Assembly (NCBI RefSeq): GCF_001942305.1
Contig: NZ_MKKE01000007.1
Coordinates: 1-64,000 of the forward strand
Length of the DNA: 64,000 nt
Direction of reading: 5' to 3'
Source: Saccharomonospora sp. CUA-673
GTDB lineage: Bacteria; Actinomycetota; Actinomycetes; Mycobacteriales; Pseudonocardiaceae
Shown: piece after piece, positions 16,514 through 25,646 of the stretch
Layout of the letters: each line of letters starts with the position of its first letter
Position numbering within the stretch: the first letter of the stretch is position 1
Notes under the pieces: model-generated
Seen by the model: only the letters and a program-made list of their open reading frames with translations
Databases searched by the model: none
Told to the model about the DNA's origin: nothing
Position numbers and translations under genes: made by a program

Positions 16514-19047
16514 TCACTTGGCGGCGAGCAGCCGCGCGCAGCGGATCAGGCCGATGTGCGAGTAGGCCTGCGGGTGGTTGCCGAGCGAACGCTCCGCCAC
16601 CGGGTCGTACTGCTCGGGCAGCAGACCCGTCGGCCCCGCGGCGTCGACGAGCTGGTCGAACAGCTCCTCGGCCTCGGTGCGCCGGCCCGTGAGCAGGTAC
16701 GCCTCGATCAGCCACGCGGCGCACAGGTGGAAACCGCCCTCGCCGCCGGGCAGGCCGTCGTCGCGGTGGTAGCGGTACACGGTCGCACCGCTGCGCAGCT
16801 CCGCCTCGATCGCCGTGACGGTCGACTGGAACCGCTCGTCCTGCGGGTCGAGCAGGCCCGCGAGACCGACGAACAGCGACGCCGCGTCCAGGTCGGTGCC
16901 GTCGTAGGCCGTCGTGAACGCCTGCACCTCGGAGTTCCAGCCGTGCTCGAGTACGTCGGCCGCGATGGTGTCGCGCAGCTCGGTCCAGCCCGCCGGGATC
17001 TCCCGGCCGTAGACCTCGCCGAGGCGGATGGCCAGGTGCAGCGTCTGCCAGCCCATGACCCGCGAGTACACGCGGTGCCGCGGGACGTGCCGCTCCTCCC
17101 AGATGCCGTGGTCGGCCTCGTCCCAGCGGCGGCTGACGGCCTCGGCCATCGCGCGCACCATCTGCCAGTCCTCGTCGCGCAGGTCGCCGCGGGCCTCCGC
17201 GAGCGTCATGACGAGCTCGACGACCGGGCCGAACACGTCGAGCTGGACCTGGTGGTTGGCCAGGTTGCCGACCCGCACCGGACGCGAGCCCTGATAGCCG
17301 GGCAGCGAGTCGATCACGGCCTCGGCGCCGAGCTGCGTGCCGGCGAGGGTGTACAGCGGGTGCAGCCGCTCCGGGCCCGCGAGCGTCGACAGCACGCCGT
17401 GCAGCCAGCCGAGGAACGCCTCCGCCTCGTCGAGCGAGCCGAGCGTGACGAGCTCCCGCATCGTCATCGCGCCGTCGCGGATCCAGCAGTAGCGGTAGTC
17501 CCAGTTGCGGACGCCGCCGATCTCCTCCGGCAGCGACGTCGTCGCGGCGGCCATCACGGCGCCGGTCTCGGCGTCGATGAGGCCGCGCAGCGTCAGCGCC
17601 GAGCGGGCGACCATCTCCGGTTCGACGCCGGGCAGCTTGAGCCTGCTCGCCCATGCGCTCCAGTACTCGCCCGCGTGCACGCGGCGGTCCAGTTCGGGCA
17701 GCTCGTGCGGGTTGAGGTCGTTGCTGCCGCAGCGCAGTTCCAGCACGACGGGCTTGTCGGGGGCAGGCTGCACGTGGGCGGTCGCCGTGTCGTGCAGGCC
17801 GTCGCTGGTGATCTCCCACGTCACCCCGGGGGCGCGCAGCGCGATCGGCTCGGACGTGCCGATCACCTGCAGGCCGTTCTCGTGCGCCACGAGCCGGACG
17901 GGCACGCCGCCGAACTCGGGCCGCGGTGCGAAGACCACCTCGGCCTCGGCCTCGCCCGAGATCACGCGCACGATGTCGGTGCAGTGGGCGGGCGACTCGG
18001 ACTCCATGTAGTCGGTGACCAGCAGTCGCGACCAGCGCGTCTCCACGGTCATCGTGTTCGGCAGGTAGCGCTGCCCCAGCGGGAGTCCGTTGCGGTGCGG
18101 GTGGATCGAGAAGTGGCCCGCGCCCTCGCCGCCGAGCAGGTCGGCGAACACGGCCGCCGCGTCGGGCCCGGGGTGCGAGAGCCACGTCAGCTTCGCGTCC
18201 GGGGTCACGAGCGCGACCGAACGCGCCGAGGCCAGCATCGACAGCCGCTCGATGGGCGGCGCCTGCTCGCCGTAGAGCCAGTTGCGCCGCTCCTCCAGCA
18301 GGAACGCCAGCACCCGGGCGACCTGCTCGGTGTCGGTGACGCGGTACTGCGCGAGGCTGTCGCCCTCGCCGACCTTGATGCCCAGGTCCGGACCGGTCAG
18401 CTGCTCGAACGCCTTCTCGTCGGTGACGTCGTCGCCGATGAAGAACGCCGCCGTCGACCCGGCCTGGTGGCGCAGGGTGCCCAGGGCGCTGCCCTTGTTG
18501 GTCTGCACGACCGACAGCTCGACGACCTCCTTGCCGTCGGTGGTCGACACCCCGTCCCACGTGCACGGTCCATTGTGGACCTCATCGACGATGCGGGCGG
18601 CGTCCGCGCGGGAGGCGCGGCGCACGTGCACCGCGATGCTCGCCGGCTTGACCTCGAGCGCCGCGCCCTCGGTGCCCTCGACGATCCGCTCGAGCTCGGC
18701 CTCGATGCGGCCGTGCAGCTCGCGGGCCGTGCCGTCGAGCTCGTGCACGAACCCGATGTCGAACTCCGAGCCGTGGCTGCCCACCAGGTGCACCTCGGCG
18801 GCAGTCTCGACAGGGTCGCCAGATCGCGCAGCGCACGACCCGAGATCACGGCCGTGGTCGTCTCGTGCAGCGCCGCGAGGGAGCGCAGCGCGCCGACCGA
18901 CTCGGCGAGCGGACGCGCCTCGTCCGGCTTCTCGGTGATGGGCGCCAGTGTGCCGTCGTAGTCGCAAGCGACCAGCAGCCGCGGCGTCCTGGCGATCTGC
19001 ACGATCGCGCGCCGCAGTTCAGCCGGCAAAGCCTCGGCCGTCAACAC
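16514..19047 (-). CDS. Trehalose-6-phosphate phosphatase fused to GH15 glycoside hydrolase (frameshifted)
   Basis: About 845 residues when a missing base near 18797 is restored. The N-terminal part is a HAD phosphatase of OtsB type: VACDYDGTLAPI (motif I), TAVISGR, VGSHGSEFD, and FIGDDVTDEKAFE (motif IV). The C-terminal part (about residues 270-845) is a GH15 enzyme of the actinobacterial trehalase/glucoamylase group: YRYCWIRDGAMTM, GNLANHQVQLDVFG, LPEQYDPV..LGNHPQAYSH. The product would remove phosphate from trehalose-6-P and may also hydrolyse a glucan or trehalose. It is followed upstream by otsA on the same strand (144 bp gap), giving a trehalose locus. The break separates only the first about 85 residues. 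Confidence 0.88.
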
Positions 19048-19191
19048 TGTCTCCTTCAGGAGTTTCGCGGGTGAATTCTCGCTGGGGCGGGCATTACTCG
19101 TTTGTGTCGAGCCCGGCTGGCCGGTGCCCGAATGCTGGGGTGAGTGCTGTCGTAGGGCCCCAGTGCGTCGTGCGCACTCGCGGCAGAGTAC

Positions 19192-20645
19192 TCAGGAAGT
19201 CGGCCCGGCCCCGAGGGCCTCGAGGAACGAGCGCGCCCACCTGTCGACGTCGTGCGTCAGAACCTGACGGCGCAAGGCGCGCATCCGTCGGCGACCTTCC
19301 GCGGGGTCGAGCTTAATAGCCTGTTCGAGGGCGTTTTTCACCCCGTCCAGGTCGTGCGGGTTCACCAGGAAAGCGCTGCTCAACTCGGCCGCGGCGCCCG
19401 CGAACTCGGACAGCACGAGCGAACCGCCGAGGTCGTGCCGGGCGGCGACGTACTCCTTGCAGACGAGGTTCATGCCGTCCCGCAGCGGTGTCACGACCAT
19501 GACGTCGGCGGCCGCGAACAGGGCCGCGAGCTCCTTGCGATCCACCGACTGGTGCAGGTAGTGCAGCACCGTGTGACCCACGCGCCCGAACTCGCCGTTG
19601 ATGCGCCCGACCATCTGCTCGATGTCGACGCGCATCTGCTGGTAGTGCTCGACGCGCTCGCGGCTCGGGGTGGCCAGCTGGATGAACGTGACGTCGCCCG
19701 GTTCGACCCGGCCCTCCTGCAGCAGCTCGTGGAAGGCCTGCAGCCGCAGGTCGATGCCCTTGGTGTAGTCGAGCCGGTCGATGCCGAGCAGGATCTTCTT
19801 CGGACTGCCCAGCTCCTCGCGCACCTGCGCGGCGCGCTCGCCGACGGCCTTCGTCCTGGCGAGCTTGTCCAGGCTCGTCGCGTCGATCGAGATGGGGAAC
19901 GCGCCGACGCGCACGGTGCGGTCGCCGACCTGCACCATGCCGGGCCGCGAACGCACACCCACCGAACCCCTGCTCGGTTCGAGGCCGATCAGCTGCCGCG
20001 CCAGCCACAGGAAGTTCTGCGCGCCACCCGGTCGGTGGAAGCCGACGAGGTCGGCGCCGATCAGCCCGCGCACGATCTCCGCGCGCACGGCAGCTGCATG
20101 AACAGCTCGACCGGGGGGAACGGGATGTGCAGGAAGAACCCGATCCGCAGGTCGGGCCGCAGCTCACGGAGCATCGTCGGCACGAGCTGGAGTTGGTAGT
20201 CCTGCACCCACACCGTGGCGCCCTCGGCGGCCACGGCCGCGCTGGCCTCGGCGAACCGCTTGTTGACCCGCACGTAGGCGTCCCACCAGCCGCGATCGAA
20301 GATCGGCCGCGCGACGACGTCGTGGTACAGCGGCCACAACGTGGCGTTGGAGAAGCCCTCGTAGTAGTCGCGGACCTCGGCCGACGTCAACGCCACCGGG
20401 TGCAGGACCATCCCGTCGTCGCTGAACTCGTCGACCTCGACGTCGGGCACGCCTGGCCAACCGACCCACGCGCCGTTGCGGGCGCGGAGGAACGGCTCCA
20501 GCGCCGACACCAGGCCACCGGGGCTCTGGGTCCAGCGCTGGGTGCCGTCCTCCGCGCGCTCGAGGTCGACGGGGAGCCGGTTGGCCACGACGACGAACTC
20601 GGCGTCCCCGCGTGATGTCGCCGGCTTCGTGGGTTCCATGGACAC
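19192..20645 (-). CDS. otsA: Trehalose-6-phosphate synthase (frameshifted)
   Basis: GT20 enzyme joining UDP-(or other NDP-)glucose and glucose-6-phosphate. It shows [76 protein letters not shown] and [21 protein letters not shown] 20645 is preferred because GGGAGGT lies 6-7 nt before it; ATG 20639 is the alternative. The frame breaks near 20092 and needs one base restored. About 484 residues, normal length. With the OtsB-GH15 gene it provides the OtsAB trehalose route. Confidence 0.93.
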
Positions 20646-20733
20646 TCAGTGACCTCCCGGGACGCTGCGGGTGTTTCGCCCTTGCGGGCATCGTCGACCG
20701 TCTGGCTCCGCCGAAACATTAGCGCGGCTACGG

Positions 20734-22272
20734 CTATTCCGGGCTCCCGCCGGGATTCAGCGGTCCGGCCATGCGGGGCCCGGCGAGCTTGCGTTCCAGC
20801 CTGCCGAGCCCGGTGCGCACCGGTTGGGCGAGGAACTCGCCGAACACCACGCCCGCGGCGAGCGCGATACCGGTCGCCACGGCACCCATCAACGGCGTCA
20901 GGTTGCCGAAGTCCGCCAGTTCCGACAGGCCGCGGTACGTCGCGAAACCGGGCAGCAGGGGAGTGATGCCCGAGACGGCGACGACCAGCGGAGTCACCTT
21001 CAGCCTCCGCGCCATGACCCCGCCGCCGAACCCGACCACGGTGGCCGCGACCGCCGACGACGTGATCGCGCCGAGGTCGATCACCATGAGCGTGCCGTAG
21101 GCCGCCGCGCCCACGGCACCCGCGCACGCTGCGACCAGCAGCGGCCGCAGGCTCGCGTAGCAGGCCAGGGCGAAGCAGGCCGCCGCACCGGTGCCCGCGA
21201 GGACGATCATCGGCAGGTTCTGCACGTCCAACGCGGGTACGGAGGGCACCGGGGTGCGCTCCGAACCGAGGTACTCGGCCAGTTGGATACCGCCGGCCAC
21301 GCCGGTGATCAGACCCGCCGACATCAGCGCGACCTCGAGACTTCGTCCGGCCGCGGTCACGTAGTACCCGGTGATGGCGTCCTGCACCGCAGACACGGTC
21401 GACAGTCCGGACAGCAACACCGTCAACGCCGCAGCCACGACCAGCGTCGGCCGTTCCAGGGGCAGGATGTCGAGGTTCACGACGCCGATCGCCGCCGACG
21501 AGGCAAGCACGCCACCGACGACCTGCTGGAAGAAGAACGGCATGTTCGCCCGGTTGAGCATCCGGCCGACCCGGTCGATCGCCGCACTGATCACGAACGC
21601 GACCAACGCCGTCCAGCCGTCACCGCCGAGCAGCAACGAGATCGAACCGGCCATGCCGCCCCACGCGAGGGTCGAGACCCACCGCGGGTACGGGTGGCCC
21701 GCGTCGGTGACGCGGTGCAGTTCGGCGTACGCCTCCTCGGCACTGAGCTTGTTGCGGAGCAGCTTCTGCACGAGCCGTTCGGTGGCCGACAGCCGCGTGT
21801 AGTCGAGGCTGCGGGAGCGCACGACGCGCAGCGCGGTCACCGGCGACAGGTCGCTGCCCCGGTGACACGACACGGTGATCGACGTGAAGATCACGTCGAC
21901 CTCACAGTGGGGAAGGCCGAGCGCGCGGGTCAGCGCGAGGATCGTCGCGGTGACGTCCTGGGCGCCTGCTCCGCTGGCCATCTGGACCTCGCCGATCCGC
22001 ACCACGAGGTCCAGGACGAGGTGGACGGTCGCCTCGTCGGGAAGCTGGGGGCCCATCGCCGCGTCGGTCTCGACGGCCGGGTGTTCACCGGTGGGGGCCT
22101 CGAGGATCTGCCACGCCCGCTGGCGCAGGTTGCTGCTGCGCTGCTGTTGCTGGCGAGAACTGCGTTTGCCGTCCTGCTTGGTGTCGTTCTTGCGATCCTC
22201 GGACGGCGCTTCGAGGATCTGCCACGCGTGCCGGCGATTCGCCGCCGCCCTCGCACGCGGCTTCAGCTTCAT
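20734..22272 (-). CDS. ThrE-family threonine/serine exporter-like membrane protein
   Basis: 512 residues from ATG 22272 (AGGGAGGT upstream). The N-terminal half is the ThrE cytoplasmic-plus-membrane region (PF06738 type; ASGAGAQDVTATILAL, HCEVDVIFTSITVS) and the C-terminal half the ThrE_2 membrane region, together about ten transmembrane segments. ThrE of Corynebacterium exports threonine and serine; the substrate here is inferred. The first 70 residues are unusual: a basic stretch and two copies of RxAWQILEAP separated by a Gln/Ser-rich linker. The gene lies upstream of otsA on the same strand with about 90 bp between. Confidence 0.85.
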   Translation of the reverse strand: MKLKPRARAAANRRHAWQILEAPSEDRKNDTKQDGKRSSRQQQQRSSNLRQRAWQILEAPTGEHPAVETDAAMGPQLPDEATVHLVLDLVVRIGEVQMASGAGAQDVTATILALTRALGLPHCEVDVIFTSITVSCHRGSDLSPVTALRVVRSRSLDYTRLSATERLVQKLLRNKLSAEEAYAELHRVTDAGHPYPRWVSTLAWGGMAGSISLLLGGDGWTALVAFVISAAIDRVGRMLNRANMPFFFQQVVGGVLASSAAIGVVNLDILPLERPTLVVAAALTVLLSGLSTVSAVQDAITGYYVTAAGRSLEVALMSAGLITGVAGGIQLAEYLGSERTPVPSVPALDVQNLPMIVLAGTGAAACFALACYASLRPLLVAACAGAVGAAAYGTLMVIDLGAITSSAVAATVVGFGGGVMARRLKVTPLVVAVSGITPLLPGFATYRGLSELADFGNLTPLMGAVATGIALAAGVVFGEFLAQPVRTGLGRLERKLAGPRMAGPLNPGGSPE

Positions 22273-22545
22273 ACGGCCCCACCTCCCTAGCTGCTCATTG
22301 GTGCCCCCGTGGAATCGCCGCGTGAGGCCGCGCCGTTGCACCCCCGTTGCTGTGTCGTCCGACACGTTTCAGCCACGTTTCCGCGACGCCGGTTGCGCTC
22401 CTCCCAACGTACGCCCGTGTCGTCGTTATCGCAGGTGGGAGCATGTAAAGCGGGTGTGGGGGACGGGAAGTCCGGGAGTCGCGCCCTGCGCGTGATGTTC
22501 GCCCCTATACTGGGTCCGCGACGTCGCCGATGCGGCGGACGCAAT

Positions 22546-22618
22546 GCCGGCATAGCTCAGTTGGTAGAGCAGCTGTCTTGTAAACAGCAGGTCGCGGGTT
22601 CGAGTCCTGTTGCCGGCT
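22546..22618 (+). tRNA. tRNA-Thr (anticodon TGT)
   Basis: A 73-nt cloverleaf: acceptor arms GCCGGCA/TGCCGGC with discriminator T, D-loop AGCTCAGTTGGTAGAGC, anticodon stem GCTGT/ACAGC with loop CTTGTAA (anticodon TGT), and T-arm GCGGGTTCGAGTCCTGT. CCA is not encoded. A 21-bp repeat cluster starts 12 bp downstream. Confidence 0.97.
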
Positions 22619-22629
22619 CCGAAATCACC

Positions 22630-22749
22630 GTGTCAGCACCCCACGTCGCGGTGTTGGCATCCCACGTCACCGTCTTGGCATCCCACGTCGCGGTGTTGGC
22701 ACAACACGGCGACGCCAACTGCTGACACGGCGACGCAGGATGCTGACAC
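22630..22749. repeat. 21-bp repeat cluster C, convergent orientation
   Basis: Four forward units (starts 22630, 22651, 22672, 22693) meet two reverse units (22708-22728, 22729-22749). At the junction GTGTTG-GCA-CAACAC (22693-22707) is a perfect short hairpin. It lies between tRNA-Thr and the amidohydrolase gene, which are both on the plus strand. Confidence 0.85.
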
Positions 22750-22787
22750 GGCGGACGGGGTGCGTTTCGCGCTCTACGCTGTCGGGC

Positions 22788-24419
22788 ATGTTGGATCTGC
22801 TGCTGCGCGACGTGCGCGCTCTGACGTTGGACCCCGCCCACCCGCGTGCGCACACGATCGGCGTGTTGGGCGGGCGGATCGTGGGGTTGGACGAGGACGT
22901 CGCGGGCCTGCCCGCGCGGCACGTGGTCGACGGCGGCGGCGCGGTCGTCACGCCCGGATTCTCCGACGCCCACAACCACATGGTCTGGTACGGCCTCTCG
23001 CTCGCCGAGACGGATCTGTCGACGATCTCCTCGCCGCAGGAGCTGTACGACACCGTCGCCGCCGAGGCCGCGAAGCTGCCCGCCGACGGCTGGGTGATCG
23101 GATCGGGCTACGACGACTTCGCACTGGGCGGGCATCCCGACCGGGCCGAGCTCGACCGCGCGGGCGGCGGGCGTCCCGTGTGGCTCAAGCACCGCTCGGC
23201 CCACATGGCCACGGTCAACACGAAGATCCTCGAACTCACCGGCGTGCTCGACGGTTCGGCGGCCGTGCCGGAGGGCGGCGTCGTCGAACGCGACGCAGCC
23301 GGCGCGCCCACCGGCCTGCTCGCCGAACAGGCCCAGCAGCTCGTGGACCGCCTGGTCAAGCCGTACCCGGTGGGCGACCTCGCGGACGCGATCACGCGCG
23401 CGTCCGCGGTGTACGCCGCCGAGGGCCTGACGCACGTCACCGAGGCGGGTATCGGCGGCGGGTGGATCGGGCACAGCCCGGCGGAGGCGGCCGCCTACCA
23501 GCTCGCACGAGCCCGCGGCGACCTGAAGCAGCGCGTCGAGCTGATGCCCGCGCGCGAGGTGCTGCACGAGGTCGACGAGGCCTACGGCCTGGACCTGGGC
23601 ATTCGCACCGGGTTCGGCGACGACTTCCTCCGCATCGGCCCGATGAAGATCTTCACCGACGGTGCGCTGTCGAGCCGCACGGCCGCGGTCACCGAACCGT
23701 TCTGCAACCACGGTGACGCCGAGGCACACGGCGTGCTCGGTGACGACCCCGACGTGCTGCGGCGCGCGATCCTGGCGGCGCACCACGGCGGCTGGCGCGT
23801 CGCGGCCCACGCGATCGGCGACCGCGCGATCGACCTGACCCTCGACATCTTCGAGCAGGCGCAGCGCGAACTGCCGCGACCGGGCGTGCGCCACCGCATC
23901 GAACACGCCGCGATGACCCGGCCCGATCAGCTGGCGCGCCTGAAGGCGCTCGACGTCGTGCCCGTGCCGCAGGCGCGGTTCCTGTACGAGATCGGCGACA
24001 CGATCGCCGACGCCATCGGCCAGGAACGTCTGCCGTGGGTGTACCGCCACAAGTCCTTTGTGGACGCCGGCGTTCGGGTTCCGGCGAGCTCCGACCGGCC
24101 GTGCGTCTCGGCCGGTGCGCCGCTGCTGGGCATGCGGTCGATGATCGAACGGACCACCAAGAGCGGGGCCGTCATCGGCGCCGACGAGTGTGTCGACGCC
24201 GAGACGGCGCTGCGCGCCTTCACCGTCGACGCCGCGTACGCCGCCGGGCAGGAGCACGTGCGGGGGACCCTCGCCGCGGGCATGTTCGCCGACCTCGTCC
24301 TGCTCGACGACGACCCCACCGAGGTTCCGAGCGCGAAGCTCGGTGACCTCGAGGTGCAGGCGACAGTCGTCGCGGGCAGGGCGATCCACGGCGCGGAGCG
24401 GTTCGGCCTACCCGCCTGA
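22788..24419 (+). CDS. Amidohydrolase family protein (YtcJ-like)
   Basis: 543 residues. The metal site HNH motif is in SDAHNHMVWYG. Later metal/active-site segments are LRIGPMKIFTDGALSSRTAA, AAHAIGDRAIDLTL, RHRIEHAAM and PASSDRPCVSAGAPL, which define the Amidohydro_3/YtcJ branch (PF07969). The C-terminus GMFADLVLLDDDP is the usual composite beta sandwich. Reported relatives hydrolyse N-acyl amides, but the substrate here is unknown. The length is standard. Confidence 0.88.
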   Translation: MLDLLLRDVRALTLDPAHPRAHTIGVLGGRIVGLDEDVAGLPARHVVDGGGAVVTPGFSDAHNHMVWYGLSLAETDLSTISSPQELYDTVAAEAAKLPADGWVIGSGYDDFALGGHPDRAELDRAGGGRPVWLKHRSAHMATVNTKILELTGVLDGSAAVPEGGVVERDAAGAPTGLLAEQAQQLVDRLVKPYPVGDLADAITRASAVYAAEGLTHVTEAGIGGGWIGHSPAEAAAYQLARARGDLKQRVELMPAREVLHEVDEAYGLDLGIRTGFGDDFLRIGPMKIFTDGALSSRTAAVTEPFCNHGDAEAHGVLGDDPDVLRRAILAAHHGGWRVAAHAIGDRAIDLTLDIFEQAQRELPRPGVRHRIEHAAMTRPDQLARLKALDVVPVPQARFLYEIGDTIADAIGQERLPWVYRHKSFVDAGVRVPASSDRPCVSAGAPLLGMRSMIERTTKSGAVIGADECVDAETALRAFTVDAAYAAGQEHVRGTLAAGMFADLVLLDDDPTEVPSAKLGDLEVQATVVAGRAIHGAERFGLPA

Positions 24420-24539
24420 ACCCGCGCTACACGCCCGCGGCGGCGAATGAGAGAAAGTCGACATGCCACGTGCGGGGGACGTGCCTGGGTGGGCCGGTGG
24501 TGCGAACCTAACGTCGCTGGCGAACGCTGGAGGTGCGCG

Positions 24540-25259
24540 ATGAGGGAAGCCGTGCGCGGACTGCTCGACGCGGTGGACAGCCGGTCCGCCGACATCGAGC
24601 GCGCGGGCACGACGTTGCTGGACTGTGTCGACGCGGGCGGGGTCATCCACACCGCGGGCGCGGGACATTCCGTGGCGATGGTGTGCGAGACGTTCTACCG
24701 GGCGGGCGGCCTCGCGGCCGTGCGGCCGCTGTGGGACCCGGAGGTCGTCCCGCTCGACGGCGCGTTGCGCAGCACCGCGGCCGAACGCGAGATGGGCCGT
24801 GGCAAGGCGCTGGTGGACGGCGTCGCGCCGGCCGCCCCCGACGTCGTCGTCGTGTTCTCCACGAGCGGGCGCAATCCGTACCCGGTCGAGATCGCGCAGG
24901 AGTCCGCCGCACGCGGTGTTCCGGTGATCGCCGTCACGTCGTTGGCGGCGTCGGCGGGTGCCACGGACCGTTCCGGTTCGAAGGTCGCCGACCACGCCGA
25001 CATCGTGCTCGACACCGGTGTCCCGCCCGGCGACGCGGTGCACCCGGACGGCGAGCCGCGGACGTCCGCGGTCTCGACGATCCTCGGCGCCTACACGTGG
25101 TCGACGTTGCTGGCCGAACTGCACCGGCAGGCGGCCGAACGCGGCAGCGTCCTTCCACTGTGGACGAGCGCGAACGTGCCGGGCGGCGACGAGCGCAACG
25201 CCGAGCTGTTCGCCCGCTACTCCGATCGCATCCCGGAACTGACCGCGGGACTGGGCTGA
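24540..25259 (+). CDS. SIS-domain sugar-phosphate isomerase-like protein
   Basis: 239 residues with GGAGGT upstream of ATG 24540. The phosphosugar-binding SIS signatures are HTAGAGHSVAMVCETFYRAGG and VVVFSTSGRNPYPVEIAQESA, resembling UPF0309-type SIS proteins and the N-acetylmuramic-acid-6-phosphate etherase fold. It begins 120 bp after the amidohydrolase on the same strand, so co-transcription is possible; a link in amino-sugar metabolism is only a suggestion. Confidence 0.85.
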   Translation: MREAVRGLLDAVDSRSADIERAGTTLLDCVDAGGVIHTAGAGHSVAMVCETFYRAGGLAAVRPLWDPEVVPLDGALRSTAAEREMGRGKALVDGVAPAAPDVVVVFSTSGRNPYPVEIAQESAARGVPVIAVTSLAASAGATDRSGSKVADHADIVLDTGVPPGDAVHPDGEPRTSAVSTILGAYTWSTLLAELHRQAAERGSVLPLWTSANVPGGDERNAELFARYSDRIPELTAGLG

Positions 25260-25322
25260 GAAGGGGCTGAGAACCCCGGGCCGCCCAGAATCCAGGACGC
25301 TGAATCCCGGGCGTTCGGGGTG

Positions 25323-25646
25323 TTACGGCTTCAGGTCGGCGACCGAGTCGAAACCGGCCAGCTCCACGATGCGCCGTGCGGGCGTGCCGTGGTCGACCAG
25401 CACGGACAGTTCGGTCTGCAGCAGCTGGAGCCGGTCGGCGAGGGCGAACAGGATCCGCAGGCCCGAGCTGTCCAAGTAGGACACTGCGTTGAGGTCGAGT
25501 CGCACGAGCACCAGGTCGTTCGCGATGGCGCGGTAGAGCTCGTCCCGCACCTGCTCGACATTCGACAGATCGATCTCGCCGCTCACGGTGATGTCGAGGG
25601 TGCGGGGCTCGTCCGCCGCGCGGGCCTCAACGTGCGCCGTGGTCAT
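25323..25646 (-). CDS. STAS-domain anti-sigma factor antagonist (RsbV-like)
   Basis: 107 residues, a single STAS domain. It contains the motif VSYLDSSGLRILFALADRL with the Ser pair that an RsbW-type kinase phosphorylates, and ITVSGEIDLSNVEQV at the N-terminus. Its start lies 20 nt inside the end of the upstream phosphatase/kinase gene, so the pair is translationally coupled and likely forms one partner-switching module controlling a sigma-B/F-type factor not present in this window. Confidence 0.9.
   Translation of the reverse strand: MTTAHVEARAADEPRTLDITVSGEIDLSNVEQVRDELYRAIANDLVLVRLDLNAVSYLDSSGLRILFALADRLQLLQTELSVLVDHGTPARRIVELAGFDSVADLKP

Noticed and set aside
16475-18961. 828-codon plus-strand frame opposite the OtsB-GH15 gene
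   Set aside because: Composition is typical of an antisense high-GC frame and the other strand encodes recognisable enzyme motifs.
22630-22749. CRISPR array
   Set aside because: The 21-bp units are directly adjacent with no spacers, and no cas genes are present.
22546-22760. tRNA-Thr as an integration site of a mobile island
   Set aside because: No integrase gene and no repeated tRNA 3' end were found downstream.
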